A DNA stretch of 64,000 bases from Nonomuraea muscovyensis (GTDB lineage: Bacteria; Actinomycetota; Actinomycetes; Streptosporangiales; Streptosporangiaceae), in assembly GCF_014207745.1 (NCBI RefSeq), contig NZ_JACHJB010000002.1, positions 1,426,001-1,490,000 of the forward strand, read 5' to 3'. Below, in pieces: positions 45,140 to 53,780 of the stretch. The translations under genes and the position numbers were made by a program. Position 1 is the first letter of the stretch. Each line of letters opens with the position of its first letter. Below the pieces are notes generated by a model. The model was not told the DNA's origin and searched no databases. It saw only the letters and a program-made list of their open reading frames with translations.

Positions 45140-48133
45140 TCAGAGGTCGGCGGTGAACACCACATCCACCCAGTAGTTGCTCGCCTGGTAGCTGCCGGTG
45201 GGGAAACTGTTGGCCGCTCCGTACCGGTACACCCCGTTGCCGCCCACCGAGCCGCTGTCCGGTGCGACGAGCGGCCCGTTGGCGTACTGCGTGGAGAAGT
45301 ACGACCTGTTCAGCGCGTAGAACCCGGACGTGGTGTGGTAGGAGACCACGTACGTGGTGTTCGCGGTGATCGCCACAGGCGTCGCGAAGTCCATCCGCTG
45401 CCAGCCGCTCGCCGTCTCGCCGGTGAACGTCACCGACGCGAGCAACTGGCCGCCGCTGGTCCACAGGCTGCCCGTGTGCGTGCCGGTGTTCTGGGCTCCC
45501 TTGAAGAACTTCACGCCCCGCACCGTCCCGCTCGTCGTCGCCCTGAACTTCAGGCCCAGGGTCACCGCGTTCGGATCATCCGCCGACTGCACCGCCGGAA
45601 GCGTCGTGTCGCTCCACAGGCTGCTCGTCACGGGAGGCTGGCCGGAGGGGGTGAACAGGACGTCCACCCAGTAGTTGCTCGCCACGTACGTCCGGTTGGG
45701 GAAGACGCTGCTCGACGCGTAGCGGTACACGCCGTTGCCGCCGCTCGCGCCGCTCGCCGGAGCCGTGAGGGGCCCGCTCACCACCGGGGCGGTGAAGTAC
45801 GAGGTGTTCTGCGAGTACTCGCCCTCGGGCGCGAAGTACGAGGCGATGTAGGTGGTGCCGGGGCTGACCTGGACCGGGGTCGAGAACCGTGCCTGCTGCC
45901 ATCCGCTGGGCGTCTCGCCGGTGAACGTCACCCTCGCCAGCAGTTGGCCGCCGCTGGTCCACAGGCTTCCGGTGTGCGTGCCGGTGTTCTCCGGGCCCTT
46001 GTAGAACCTGATCCCCGTCACGGTGCCGGCGGTCGAGACCTGGAACTTCACGCCGAGTTCGACCGAACGGACGTCGTTCGCCGAGGCCACGGCGGGCACC
46101 GCGGACGACGGGAAGAGGCTGCACGGGCAGCTCGAGGAGAGGGTGAGGGTGGTGGGGGGCGCCTGGATGTTGCCGCTGTCGTCCACCGCCCGCACCATGA
46201 TCGTTTTTTCGCCGCTGCCCTCGATCGTCCAGGTGGTCTCCCACTCGGTGCGGCCCGTCGCCTGACGCCACCGCGCGCCGCCGTCGGTGGACACCTCCAC
46301 GGCGGCCACGACGCCTCCGCCGGAGTCGGCCGCCGTGCCCCGGACCACGATCGAGCCGGAGCCCACGCTCTCCCCGGCGGCCGGGCTGGTGATCGTGGCG
46401 GTCGGCGGGGTGGTGTCGGTCGACGCGGTGGCCGCGACCAGGCCGGGCTGGAGGCTGGCCGGCTGGGCCCGCATGTCGGCGAGCAGGTTGACCGTCGCCT
46501 GCCGCATCCTGACGTCGGTGGGGGTGCCGGGGAAGTCATGGTTGGCGTCCAGGCCCCACGACCACTGCACGGTGCCGGCGCCGAAGACGAGCGCGCCGCT
46601 CGCGACCTTGTACAGCGTCAGGCTGTGCGTCGCCGTACCGGCGCCGTAGATGGTGCCGAAGTCCTGCAGGTACTTGGACGAGGTGGACACCGTCGTCCGG
46701 GACAGCCGCACCGTGCCGGGCGGCGTGAAGTCGTTGTCCGGCGCCTCGTCCCACTCGAAGCCGAGTGTCCCGACGGGAAGCGTCGCGCTCTGCCCCGGTT
46801 GCAGGGCGGCCACCGAGGTGTTGCGCCAGAACCGCATCGGCCCGTACTCGGCCGGGACAGTGATGGCGTCGCTGACGGGGCCGTTGACCATGAAGAACGT
46901 CCCGCTCGCGCGGTTCTCCGGCCGGCCGCCGTCGGACGGGGGCGAGAATCGCGGGTCGCGCCAGGTCCCGGTCCACTCGGGGCTGGGGTCGATCTTGGCG
47001 TCGGCGTGGGTCTCCTTGTAGCACACCAGCGTCCGGAACGGCGTGTTCGTGCCGTCGATGCTCGGCTGCCACCGGGTCTTCCAGAAGATCTCGTTGCCGG
47101 AGAAGAACGCCACGTTGACGCCGTCGTCGCGGGCGCTCTCCACGTTGTCCCGCATCTCGTTCGACCAGTATTCGTCATGGCCGACCGACAGGAACACCCG
47201 GTGCTCCACGAGTTCCTGGCCGCGGGAGGCGGTGTCCACGCCGGAGGAGTAGCTCACGTCGTAACCGTTGGCCTCCAGCCAGCGCACCATGGGGTACTCG
47301 GCGCCGAAGAAGAAGGTCTCCGGGGCGTCGCTGGTGGTGGTGCCGCGGGTCCGGAACGGGCGGTTGTAGCTGACCTTGTAGGCGCGGCCGGCGGGCGAGC
47401 CAAAGTACAGGCTGTTGCCCCCGTACCTGTTGTAGGCCTGCCAGGTGGTGTCGGAGGTCTGCAGCAGTATGTCCGATCCGCGGGTGTCGTCGCGCACCAC
47501 GAAGATGATGTGACTGGCGCCGGTCGGACCGTCCTCGCGGACCAGCTTGGCGATGTAGACCCCGGACACGGCGTCCGCCGGCACCGGCCAGGACGCCGAC
47601 ACGGCCCAGCGCCCGCAGTCGATCAGCCCGGTCTGCGTCTCGATCGCGCACGCCGGCTGCTGCTGCGGCAGGGGGACCGACGGCTCGACGGTCGTGATCT
47701 TCCGCGCGCCCATTCCGCCGTAGTAGCCGATGCGGTAGATGTCGAGGCGATAGTTCGTCGCCGTGGTCTCCACCTTGAAGCGTACGGTCTCCCCTTTGTG
47801 GACGCTCATCTGCGTCGCGTAACCCTGGATGGCGCTGCTGCCCGCCCCCGCCACGTCCCATTCGCTGGGTGGGTTGCCGGGTTTGTTGTTCTCCTCGCAG
47901 ATGACGGATGCACCCGTGCACACCGCCGCCTTCGCCGCGGCTCCGCCGCCCGCGCGGATCTCCCTCTCCTGCTGCCGCGCCCCGTCGGCGGCCAGGGCGG
48001 CGAACGCGGCCGCCCCTCCCGCGCGACCACCCTCCGGGCGGCTCTCGGCGGCCGGCGCAGACGGTGACGCCAGGGCCACGCCCGCGGCCAGCGCGACGGC
48101 GGACCAGATTCGGAACAGCACGCGCCCAGCCAC
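45140..48133 (-). CDS. Secreted N,N-dimethylformamidase-like protein with Ig-like and two DUF4082 domains
   Basis: 997 residues, GTG start with GGGGGTAAGG upstream. Signal peptide (FRIWSAVALAAGVALASPSA). The catalytic-type region (about 60-540) has the family marks of dimethylformamidase large subunits: FKVETTATNYRLDIYRIGYYG, TTWQAYNRYGGNSLY, LSVGHDEYWSNEMRDNVE, VAFFSGNEIFWKTRW, SGTFFMVNG. Then an Ig-like domain (TPPTATITSPAAGESVGSGS) and two DUF4082 copies of about 145 residues (LGVKFQVSTAGTVTGIRFYKG and LGLKFRATTSGTVRGVKFFKG, each ending ASNYWVDVLF or VVF). DUF4082 domains are typical of extracellular carbohydrate-active proteins. A cell-surface hydrolase is likely; the substrate is unknown. 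Confidence 0.88.
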   Translation of the reverse strand: MAGRVLFRIWSAVALAAGVALASPSAPAAESRPEGGRAGGAAAFAALAADGARQQEREIRAGGGAAAKAAVCTGASVICEENNKPGNPPSEWDVAGAGSSAIQGYATQMSVHKGETVRFKVETTATNYRLDIYRIGYYGGMGARKITTVEPSVPLPQQQPACAIETQTGLIDCGRWAVSASWPVPADAVSGVYIAKLVREDGPTGASHIIFVVRDDTRGSDILLQTSDTTWQAYNRYGGNSLYFGSPAGRAYKVSYNRPFRTRGTTTSDAPETFFFGAEYPMVRWLEANGYDVSYSSGVDTASRGQELVEHRVFLSVGHDEYWSNEMRDNVESARDDGVNVAFFSGNEIFWKTRWQPSIDGTNTPFRTLVCYKETHADAKIDPSPEWTGTWRDPRFSPPSDGGRPENRASGTFFMVNGPVSDAITVPAEYGPMRFWRNTSVAALQPGQSATLPVGTLGFEWDEAPDNDFTPPGTVRLSRTTVSTSSKYLQDFGTIYGAGTATHSLTLYKVASGALVFGAGTVQWSWGLDANHDFPGTPTDVRMRQATVNLLADMRAQPASLQPGLVAATASTDTTPPTATITSPAAGESVGSGSIVVRGTAADSGGGVVAAVEVSTDGGARWRQATGRTEWETTWTIEGSGEKTIMVRAVDDSGNIQAPPTTLTLSSSCPCSLFPSSAVPAVASANDVRSVELGVKFQVSTAGTVTGIRFYKGPENTGTHTGSLWTSGGQLLARVTFTGETPSGWQQARFSTPVQVSPGTTYIASYFAPEGEYSQNTSYFTAPVVSGPLTAPASGASGGNGVYRYASSSVFPNRTYVASNYWVDVLFTPSGQPPVTSSLWSDTTLPAVQSADDPNAVTLGLKFRATTSGTVRGVKFFKGAQNTGTHTGSLWTSGGQLLASVTFTGETASGWQRMDFATPVAITANTTYVVSYHTTSGFYALNRSYFSTQYANGPLVAPDSGSVGGNGVYRYGAANSFPTGSYQASNYWVDVVFTADL

Positions 48134-48394
48134 GCCTTACCCCCAATAAACGATCACCGGTATCCGGGGATACTAGGCAGAACGCGTGGCCGCATATCGC
48201 CACAGCGGGGAAACGACGCCTCTAGACAGGAAAAGGGCGTGTCGCTCTGGTTGGACCTATAAATACGCATAAATCCGCACCCGCCAGGTGGGGCGCGGGG
48301 TTCCGCGGAACAGGTGCCGCGACACCGTGTCGAAGCGGCCGAACCCGGGCATCTCTCTAGAGAAGTGCCGGTCTCCTCACCCCCGGAGGCGCGC

Positions 48395-49126
48395 TTGACC
48401 ACCAAAGACGTCGTCGCCCTGCTGGCCGGAGCCGTCATCCTCGCCGCGCTCGCCGGCAAGGGCACCGGCGCGGGCGAGGCCGCCGCCGGTCACGCCACCG
48501 CCGCCAGCCCGCTCGGCAACGCCGGCGGCACCCTGCCGGGCCTCGCCCCCGTCACCGGCCGCGCCGACCGGGCCGCCGCCCGCGCCCTCATCCAGGACCT
48601 GCGCGTACGAGGACGCGGTCCCAGCACCGGCTACGCCCGCACCCGCTACGGCGACAACTGGGCCGACACCGCCACCGGCGTCCCCTACGCCCGCAACGGC
48701 TGCCGCACCCGTGACGACCTCCTCGCCCGCGACGGCCAGGACGTCGTCTACCGCGAGGGCTCGCCGTGCGTGGTGGTCGCCATGCGGCTCACCGACCCCT
48801 ACACGGGCCGGACGATCGACTGGCGCAAGAGCGACGCCGACGAGGTGCAGGTGGACCACGTCGTCCCGCTCGCCTACGCCTGGCGCATGGGCTCCGCCCG
48901 CTGGCCCATGTCCAAGCGGCTCGACTTCGCCAACGACCCGCTCAACCTGCTGCCCGTCGACGGGGCGGCCAACGAGCAGAAGGACGCCTCCGGCCCGGCG
49001 AGCTGGCTGCCGCCGCAGCGCCGCGTCCGCTGCGCCTACGTCACCCGCTTCGCGCAGGTGGCGCTCAAGTACGACATCCCCGTCACCGGGCCCGACAAGA
49101 ACGCCATGCTCACCCAGTGCCGGTGA
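48395..49126 (+). CDS. Secreted HNH-family nuclease
   Basis: 243 residues from a TTG at 48395 with GGAGG 5 bases upstream. A hydrophobic N-terminal segment (VVALLAGAVILAALAG) serves as signal or anchor. The mature part is an HNH/DUF1524-type nuclease: RTRYGDNWADTATGVPYARN, RNGCRTRDDLLARDGQDV, the catalytic EVQVDHVVPLAYAWRMG, and DFANDPLNLLPVDGAANEQK, with four cysteines. Proteins of this type degrade external DNA or act as secreted endonucleases. The gene stands between two opposite-strand genes with no partner. Confidence 0.9.
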   Translation: MTTKDVVALLAGAVILAALAGKGTGAGEAAAGHATAASPLGNAGGTLPGLAPVTGRADRAAARALIQDLRVRGRGPSTGYARTRYGDNWADTATGVPYARNGCRTRDDLLARDGQDVVYREGSPCVVVAMRLTDPYTGRTIDWRKSDADEVQVDHVVPLAYAWRMGSARWPMSKRLDFANDPLNLLPVDGAANEQKDASGPASWLPPQRRVRCAYVTRFAQVALKYDIPVTGPDKNAMLTQCR

Positions 49127-49154
49127 GCCGGGCCGTCGCCGGGCCCGAGGGCTG

Positions 49155-49991
49155 TCAGCGGGTGTCGGCCCAGTCGAAGCCGCGCGGGAAGGTCAGCTCG
49201 GCCAGCGCCCGCTGCCCGTCCGCGTTCGGGTGGAAGTAGTCCCACCCGCTGATGTGGTCGAGCGTGAACCGGTAGCGGAACACCGCGCCCCCGTCGGTGC
49301 GGCACGCCTGCCCCAGGGCCGCGCACGCCTCGGCCGCCTCCCGGTTGTAGGCCATCACCCGTTCCCGCACCCGGTCGCGCCGCTCCACGTCCGCCCGCTT
49401 GACCGACGTGGGGCGGGCCAGCATCGTCTGGCAGATCCGCCCCACCGCCCAGAACGTCCGCGCGAACCCGTTGCCCTTGCCGACCTGCCACAGCCGCCGC
49501 AGGTCCGGGATGCTCGCCACGAACACCCGCACCCCGGGCACCCCGTCGCGCAACGCCGCCAGCGCCTCGTCCAGACGCCTGCGGTAGGTGTCCACCGGTG
49601 TCATCTCGCGTTCGGTGCGCACGCACGCGTCCTGGGCGCCGATCAGGATCGTGACGTAGCCCGGCTTCAGCTCGATCGCCCGCCGCGCCTGCGCCATCAG
49701 CCCGGCGCTCGTCGCGCCCGGCACCGCGAGGTTGGTGTTGTGCCCCCTGATGCCGCCGTCCAGCCGCAGCAGCCGCTGGTAGTGGCTGGCGATCGGGGCG
49801 TGGTCGCCGGTCGACCACGACCGGGACGGGCACGGGACGTACCAGCCGCAGACGTTGTAGCCCGCCGAGATGGAGTCGCCCAGCGCCACCATCGTGCCCG
49901 GCACCGGCACCCGCGACGACGCGGCCTGCGCCGTACCCGAACCGGCGAGGACCGTCACGGCGGCCACCACGGACGACAAGCGACTGATCAT
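49155..49991 (-). CDS. Secreted SGNH/GDSL esterase
   Basis: 278 residues from ATG 49991. Signal peptide (ISRLSSVVAAVTVLAGSGTAQA). Block I VALGDSISAGYN with the nucleophile Ser, block III LIGAQDACVRT (GxxD in place of GxND), and block V DYFHPNADGQ with the catalytic Asp/His. Six cysteines suggest disulfides after export. It hydrolyses esters outside the cell; lipase-like actinomycete SGNH enzymes act on lipids or acetylated sugars. It converges with the nuclease gene. Confidence 0.9.
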   Translation of the reverse strand: MISRLSSVVAAVTVLAGSGTAQAASSRVPVPGTMVALGDSISAGYNVCGWYVPCPSRSWSTGDHAPIASHYQRLLRLDGGIRGHNTNLAVPGATSAGLMAQARRAIELKPGYVTILIGAQDACVRTEREMTPVDTYRRRLDEALAALRDGVPGVRVFVASIPDLRRLWQVGKGNGFARTFWAVGRICQTMLARPTSVKRADVERRDRVRERVMAYNREAAEACAALGQACRTDGGAVFRYRFTLDHISGWDYFHPNADGQRALAELTFPRGFDWADTR

Positions 49992-50196
49992 GGGCCCACG
50001 GTAGGGACCACGTCGGTGTCCCACCCCGCATCCACGGCCGCGGCGGCCATTTCTGAACCCACTTCATATCGCCGCTTGACAGTACGGAGTCGAGCCGGAT
50101 GCCCTCTATGGGGGCCATATCCTGGATCGGCAGCGTATCCGGGCATTCGCGGGGGTCCCAGTCGAACGTGTTCAGTTCCCGCATAGAGTGTCTTGG

Positions 50197-51423
50197 GTGA
50201 GTGTCGCGCTCGGAACCACCCGCCCGCTGCCGGTTCGCACAACCCCTGTGAGCGACCCCGGCGACCTGCTGGCAGCCCTGCCCAGGACCGCACCGTACGC
50301 GTGGGTCCGGCACGGCGAGGGTCTCGTCGGCTGGGGAGAGGCGGCCCGCGTCACGGTGCCCCCGGGCCCGGACCGGTTCGCCTGGGCGCGCGGGTGGCTG
50401 GCCACCGTGCTCGGCGACGCCCACGCCGCCGGCCCGCTCAACGGCCCCGGGCCCGTCGCGTTCGGCACGTTCACCTTCGACGAGGACTCCCCCGGCTCCA
50501 CCCTCGTCGTGCCGCAGACCGTCCTGACCCGGCGCGACGGCCGCGCCTGGCTGACCACCGTCGGCGAGCCCCAGCAACTGCACGCCTTCGACCCGCCGCG
50601 CCCGCCGGGCCGCATCCGCTACGGCGACGGCAGCCTGACCGCCCCCGAGTGGGAGCACATCGTCGCCCGCGCCGCCCGCCGCATCCGCGACGGCGAGCTG
50701 GAGAAGGTGGTGCTCGCCCGCGACCTGCTCGCCACCGCCGAGTACCCGGTCGACGTACGCCTCCTGCTGGCCCGCCTCGCGCACCGCTATCCGGAGTGCT
50801 ACACCTTCTCCGTCGCGGGCCTCGTCGGCGCCACCCCCGAGCTGCTGGTCCGGCGCACCGGCAAGCAGATCGAGTCCCTGGTCCTGGCGGGCACCACCCC
50901 GCGCGGCACCGGCGCGGCAGACGACATCGCCCGCGGCGCCGCCCTGTTCGCCTCCGAGAAGGACCGCCACGAGCACGAGTGCGCCATCGCCTCCGTGCGC
51001 CAGACCCTCGCCCCGCTGTGCGCCGAGCTGCACACCCCCGCCGAGCCGGAGCTGCTCGTCCTGCCGAACGTCCAGCACCTGGCCAGCCACGTCAGCGGCC
51101 GGCTCGCCGACGGCGCGTCCGTGCTCGACGTGGTCGCGGCCATGCACCCCACAGCCGCCGTCGGCGGCACCCCCACCGACACCGCGATCAAGGTCATCCG
51201 CGAGCTGGAGGGCATGGACCGCGCCGGCTACGCCGGACCGGTCGGGTGGATCGACGCCCACGGTGACGGCGAGTGGGGCATCGCGCTGCGTTCGGGCATC
51301 GTCGACGGCCGCCGCGCCCGGCTGTTCGCCGGCGGCGGCATCATGGGCGACTCGGACCCCGGCTCCGAGCTGGCCGAGGCCCAGGCCAAGTTTCGCGTCA
51401 TGCAGTACGCCCTGGAGGGCTGA
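50197..51423 (+). CDS. Isochorismate synthase
   Basis: About 408 residues; GTG 50197, or GTG 50188 in the same frame. No ribosome site is visible and a CATAGA-like -10 box is close, so the message may be leaderless. The C-terminal chorismate-binding domain is complete: LEKVVLARDL, YTFSVAGLVGATPELLVRR, LAGTTPRGT, SEKDRHEHECAI, PNVQHLASHVSG, HPTAAVGGTPTDTA, GWIDAHGDGEWGIALRSG, and LFAGGGIMGDSDPGSELAEAQAKF. It turns chorismate into isochorismate for menaquinone or a catecholate siderophore. No men or dhb genes are beside it, so menaquinone is the likelier use. Confidence 0.92.
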   Translation: MSVALGTTRPLPVRTTPVSDPGDLLAALPRTAPYAWVRHGEGLVGWGEAARVTVPPGPDRFAWARGWLATVLGDAHAAGPLNGPGPVAFGTFTFDEDSPGSTLVVPQTVLTRRDGRAWLTTVGEPQQLHAFDPPRPPGRIRYGDGSLTAPEWEHIVARAARRIRDGELEKVVLARDLLATAEYPVDVRLLLARLAHRYPECYTFSVAGLVGATPELLVRRTGKQIESLVLAGTTPRGTGAADDIARGAALFASEKDRHEHECAIASVRQTLAPLCAELHTPAEPELLVLPNVQHLASHVSGRLADGASVLDVVAAMHPTAAVGGTPTDTAIKVIRELEGMDRAGYAGPVGWIDAHGDGEWGIALRSGIVDGRRARLFAGGGIMGDSDPGSELAEAQAKFRVMQYALEG

Positions 51424-51530
51424 TCAGACGTCGTCGGTCACGGTGTCCCGCGACGCGGACCCGCCGCGGGCGGTCAACCCGATCATGATCAGCCCGTGGA
51501 CCAGGAGCCCCCGCCGACCGCCCGGAGGGC

Positions 51531-52163
51531 TCATGGGGCGGCGAGGTGGATGCCCTCACCCGGAGCCACCCGCGCCCGGCCCGCCGTGAGCGTGGCGACC
51601 CAGTCGGCGAACGCGTCCACCTCGTCCTCGCCCACCGCCACCACGAAGTCGACGGCCGCCCCGTAGGCCACCTCGCGCAGGGCGTAGCGGGAGGCGCGCA
51701 GGTCGTTCTCCACGCGTCCGGCCTGGTCATGGGCCACGGACACGCGCACCACCCTGGCGGGCACCATGCGCGCCACCGTCCCGCCCGCCTCGGCCTGGTC
51801 CAGCGTCTCCGTCACCGCCGACCCGTACGCGCGGACCAGCCCGCCCGCCCCCAGCAGCACCCCGCCGAAGTAGCGGGTCACCACCGCCACCACGTCGCTG
51901 AACCCCCGGCCCACCAGCGCCTGGACCATCGGCGTGCCGGCCGTGCCGCCCGGCTCGCCGTCGTCGTCGCCCTTCTGGACGCGCTGCCCGACGACGTAGG
52001 CCGTGCAGTTGTGCGTCGCTGCGGGGTGCAGCCGGCGCCGCTCCGCGATGAACTCCACCGCCTCCTCCACCGTGCGCGCCGGGGCGACGGCGCAGACGAA
52101 ACGCGAACGCTTCGCCTCGGTCTCGTGCTCGACGCGGTCCTTGACGGTGAGGTAGGAGGTCAC
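51531..52163 (-). CDS. YigZ/IMPACT family protein
   Basis: 210 residues, GTG start. The UPF0029 fold is clear: VKDRVEHETEAKRSRFVCAV, HNCTAYVV, DDDGEPGGTAGTPMVQAL, VAVVTRYFGGVLLGAGGLVRAYG, and the C-terminal ferredoxin-like domain. Members bind nucleic acids and may link to translation control; the precise role is unknown. A TTTAC-N3-GTAGA dyad lies 18 bases before the start. Confidence 0.92.
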   Translation of the reverse strand: MTSYLTVKDRVEHETEAKRSRFVCAVAPARTVEEAVEFIAERRRLHPAATHNCTAYVVGQRVQKGDDDGEPGGTAGTPMVQALVGRGFSDVVAVVTRYFGGVLLGAGGLVRAYGSAVTETLDQAEAGGTVARMVPARVVRVSVAHDQAGRVENDLRASRYALREVAYGAAVDFVVAVGEDEVDAFADWVATLTAGRARVAPGEGIHLAAP

Positions 52164-52180
52164 GCAGCCAAGTTACCGCC

Positions 52181-52193
52181 TTTACAACGTAGA
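52181..52193. promoter_or_regulatory. TTTAC-N3-GTAGA dyad, BlaI/MecI-like operator, second copy
   Basis: TTTACAACGTAGA, 17 bases before the YigZ gene start. It shares arms and spacing with 9452-9464, and its 9-base core is the reverse complement of that copy's core. Confidence 0.45.
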
Positions 52194-52345
52194 TCAGAAT
52201 TCGCGTCGATGGGTCTCCGCCGCCACCGGGGGCCCGTAACGCTGGGACGACCGGCGGCGAGCGAGGCCGCCCCGCACCTGGCCACCACGTGCGAGTGGCC
52301 CCGCCACGGGCGGCTCGCGAGGAGTCGCCCCTGGCGGGAGCGTTT

Positions 52346-52372
52346 CCGTGCGCGACCGGCGGTCGCGCACGG
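52346..52372 (-). terminator. Hairpin after the ClpP operon
   Basis: Perfect 12-bp stem CCGTGCGCGACC / GGTCGCGCACGG with a 3-base loop, 41 bases past the second clpP stop. The rest of the 249-base gap to the YigZ gene shows no gene. Confidence 0.7.
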
Positions 52373-52412
52373 ATGGCCGCTCGGGCCGCGCGGTCGCCCG
52401 CAGGGGTGCGGG

Positions 52413-53030
52413 TCAGCGGGTCGGGGCGAGGGTGCGTTTGCGGGAGGCGTAGATGTCGTCGATCAGCCCGTAGGTGCGCGCCTGCTCGGCCGTGAAGATG
52501 CGGTCACGCTCGATGTCGCGCCGGATGTCGAGCTCGGACCGCCCCGTGTGCCGGGCGAGGATCGCCTCCTGCTGGTCGCGCATGCGCAGGATCTCGCGCG
52601 CGTGGATCTCCAGGTCGCTGGACTGGCCGCGCCCGCCCTCGGTGGCCGGCTGGTGGAGCAGGACACGGGCGTGCGGCAGGGCGGCGCGCTTGCCGGGCGC
52701 GCCGGCCGCCAGCAGGACCGCCGCCGCCGAGGAGGCCTCGCCGATGCAGACCGTGTGGATCTCCGGCCGGACGAACTGCATCGTGTCGTAGATGGCGGCC
52801 ATGGCGGTGAACGAGCCGCCCGGTGAGTTGATGTAGAGGTTGATGTCCTGGTCGGGGTCGATCGACTCCAGGGTGAGCAACTGCGCCATCACGTCGTTGG
52901 CCGCGGTGTCGTCGATGGGTGTGCCGATGAAGATGACCCGGTCCTCAAACAGCTTGTTGTACGGGTTCAGCTCCTTGACGCCGTAGGCGGTGCGCTCCAC
53001 GAAGGAGGGCAGCACGTAGCGTCCGCTCAT
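52413..53030 (-). CDS. clpP: ClpP protease subunit, second of pair
   Basis: 205 residues. Catalytic Ser in IGEASSAAAVLLAAG (about 103), His in RVLLHQPATEGGRGQSSD (about 128), and the ERDRIFTAEQARTYGLID end with the Asp. It forms a mixed 14-mer with the first subunit and degrades proteins passed by ClpX or ClpC ATPases. The start is one base after the stop of the partner. No clpX or tig lies nearby, unlike the housekeeping pair, so this is likely the stress-induced pair like Streptomyces clpP3-clpP4. Confidence 0.95.
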   Translation of the reverse strand: MSGRYVLPSFVERTAYGVKELNPYNKLFEDRVIFIGTPIDDTAANDVMAQLLTLESIDPDQDINLYINSPGGSFTAMAAIYDTMQFVRPEIHTVCIGEASSAAAVLLAAGAPGKRAALPHARVLLHQPATEGGRGQSSDLEIHAREILRMRDQQEAILARHTGRSELDIRRDIERDRIFTAEQARTYGLIDDIYASRKRTLAPTR

Positions 53031-53031
53031 G

Positions 53032-53595
53032 TCAGTTGGTCCCTTCGGCGATGTGGTCGACGAATCCGTACTCCAGCGCCTCCTGGGCGGTGAACCAGCG
53101 GTCACGGTCGGAGTCGGCCTGGATGCGTTCGAGCGGCTGGCCCGTGTGGTGGGCGATGATCTCGGCCATCCGGCGCTTGGTGTAGAGCATGTTCTCGGCC
53201 TGGATCTGGATGTCGGCGGCCGAGCCACCGATGCCGCCGAGCGGCTGGTGCATGACGACCCTGGCGTTGGGCAGGATGTAGCGCTTGCCCGGGGCCCCGG
53301 CGGACAGCAGGACCTGCCCCATGGACGCGGCGAAGCCCATGGCGACCGTCGCCACGTCACACGGCACGAACTGCATCATGTCGTACAGCGCCAGACCGGC
53401 GTGCACCGAACCGCCCGGCGAATTGATGTAAAGGGTTATGTCGCGCTTCGGGTCCTCCGCGGCCAGCAAAAGCAGCTCGCCGCAGAGCCGGTTGCATATC
53501 TCGTCGTCGACCTCCTGGCCGAGAACGAGTATCCGCTCGTTGAGCAGGCGCCGGCTGAGCTGGTCGGGCCAGGGCGCGCGTGTGGTCTCCGTCAT
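53032..53595 (-). CDS. clpP: ClpP protease subunit, first of pair
   Basis: 187 residues. Catalytic Ser in [17 protein letters not shown] (about 88), His in [18 protein letters not shown] (about 113), and [20 protein letters not shown]. It has a short N-terminal propeptide ([17 protein letters not shown]). First gene of the pair; 185 AT-richer bases separate it from the divergent sensor kinase, a plausible site for regulator binding. The sequence does not show a PopR gene, the known activator of clpP3-clpP4 in Streptomyces. Confidence 0.95.
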   Translation of the reverse strand: MTETTRAPWPDQLSRRLLNERILVLGQEVDDEICNRLCGELLLLAAEDPKRDITLYINSPGGSVHAGLALYDMMQFVPCDVATVAMGFAASMGQVLLSAGAPGKRYILPNARVVMHQPLGGIGGSAADIQIQAENMLYTKRRMAEIIAHHTGQPLERIQADSDRDRWFTAQEALEYGFVDHIAEGTN

Positions 53596-53767
53596 CGGTC
53601 GCCTTTCCGCCGTGGCTGCGCGAGCCGCCTGGGGCTTTCGCAGCCGTCGAATGCGTATCGAACTATTTCTCAGACGCTAGACCCGGCGCGCGGCCATTCT
53701 TTGAGTTTTTCGCTGGCGGCGCATTTCTCTAAAAGCGCATTACTCCGAGAGCGAATTGACATCGACA

Positions 53768-53773
53768 TATAAT
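53768..53773 (+). promoter_or_regulatory. TATAAT -10 box of a leaderless sensor-kinase message
   Basis: Perfect TATAAT with its end 7 bases before the GTG of the kinase at 53781. Transcription would start at or next to the start codon, and no ribosome site is seen. The TTGACA at 53756 is too close to serve as the -35 box. Confidence 0.6.
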
Positions 53774-53780
53774 CGCGGAT

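Noticed and set aside
50030-50184. Minus-strand frame starting MRELNTFDWDPRECPDTLPI between the SGNH and isochorismate synthase genes
   Set aside because: It looks partly protein-like but has no ribosome site and no stop of its own before running out of frame through the SGNH gene; I cannot match it to a family. It may be a fragment.
53756-53773. TTGACA followed by TATAAT as a full sigma-70-type promoter
   Set aside because: Only 6 bases separate the two boxes, far too few. Only the TATAAT is kept as a candidate.
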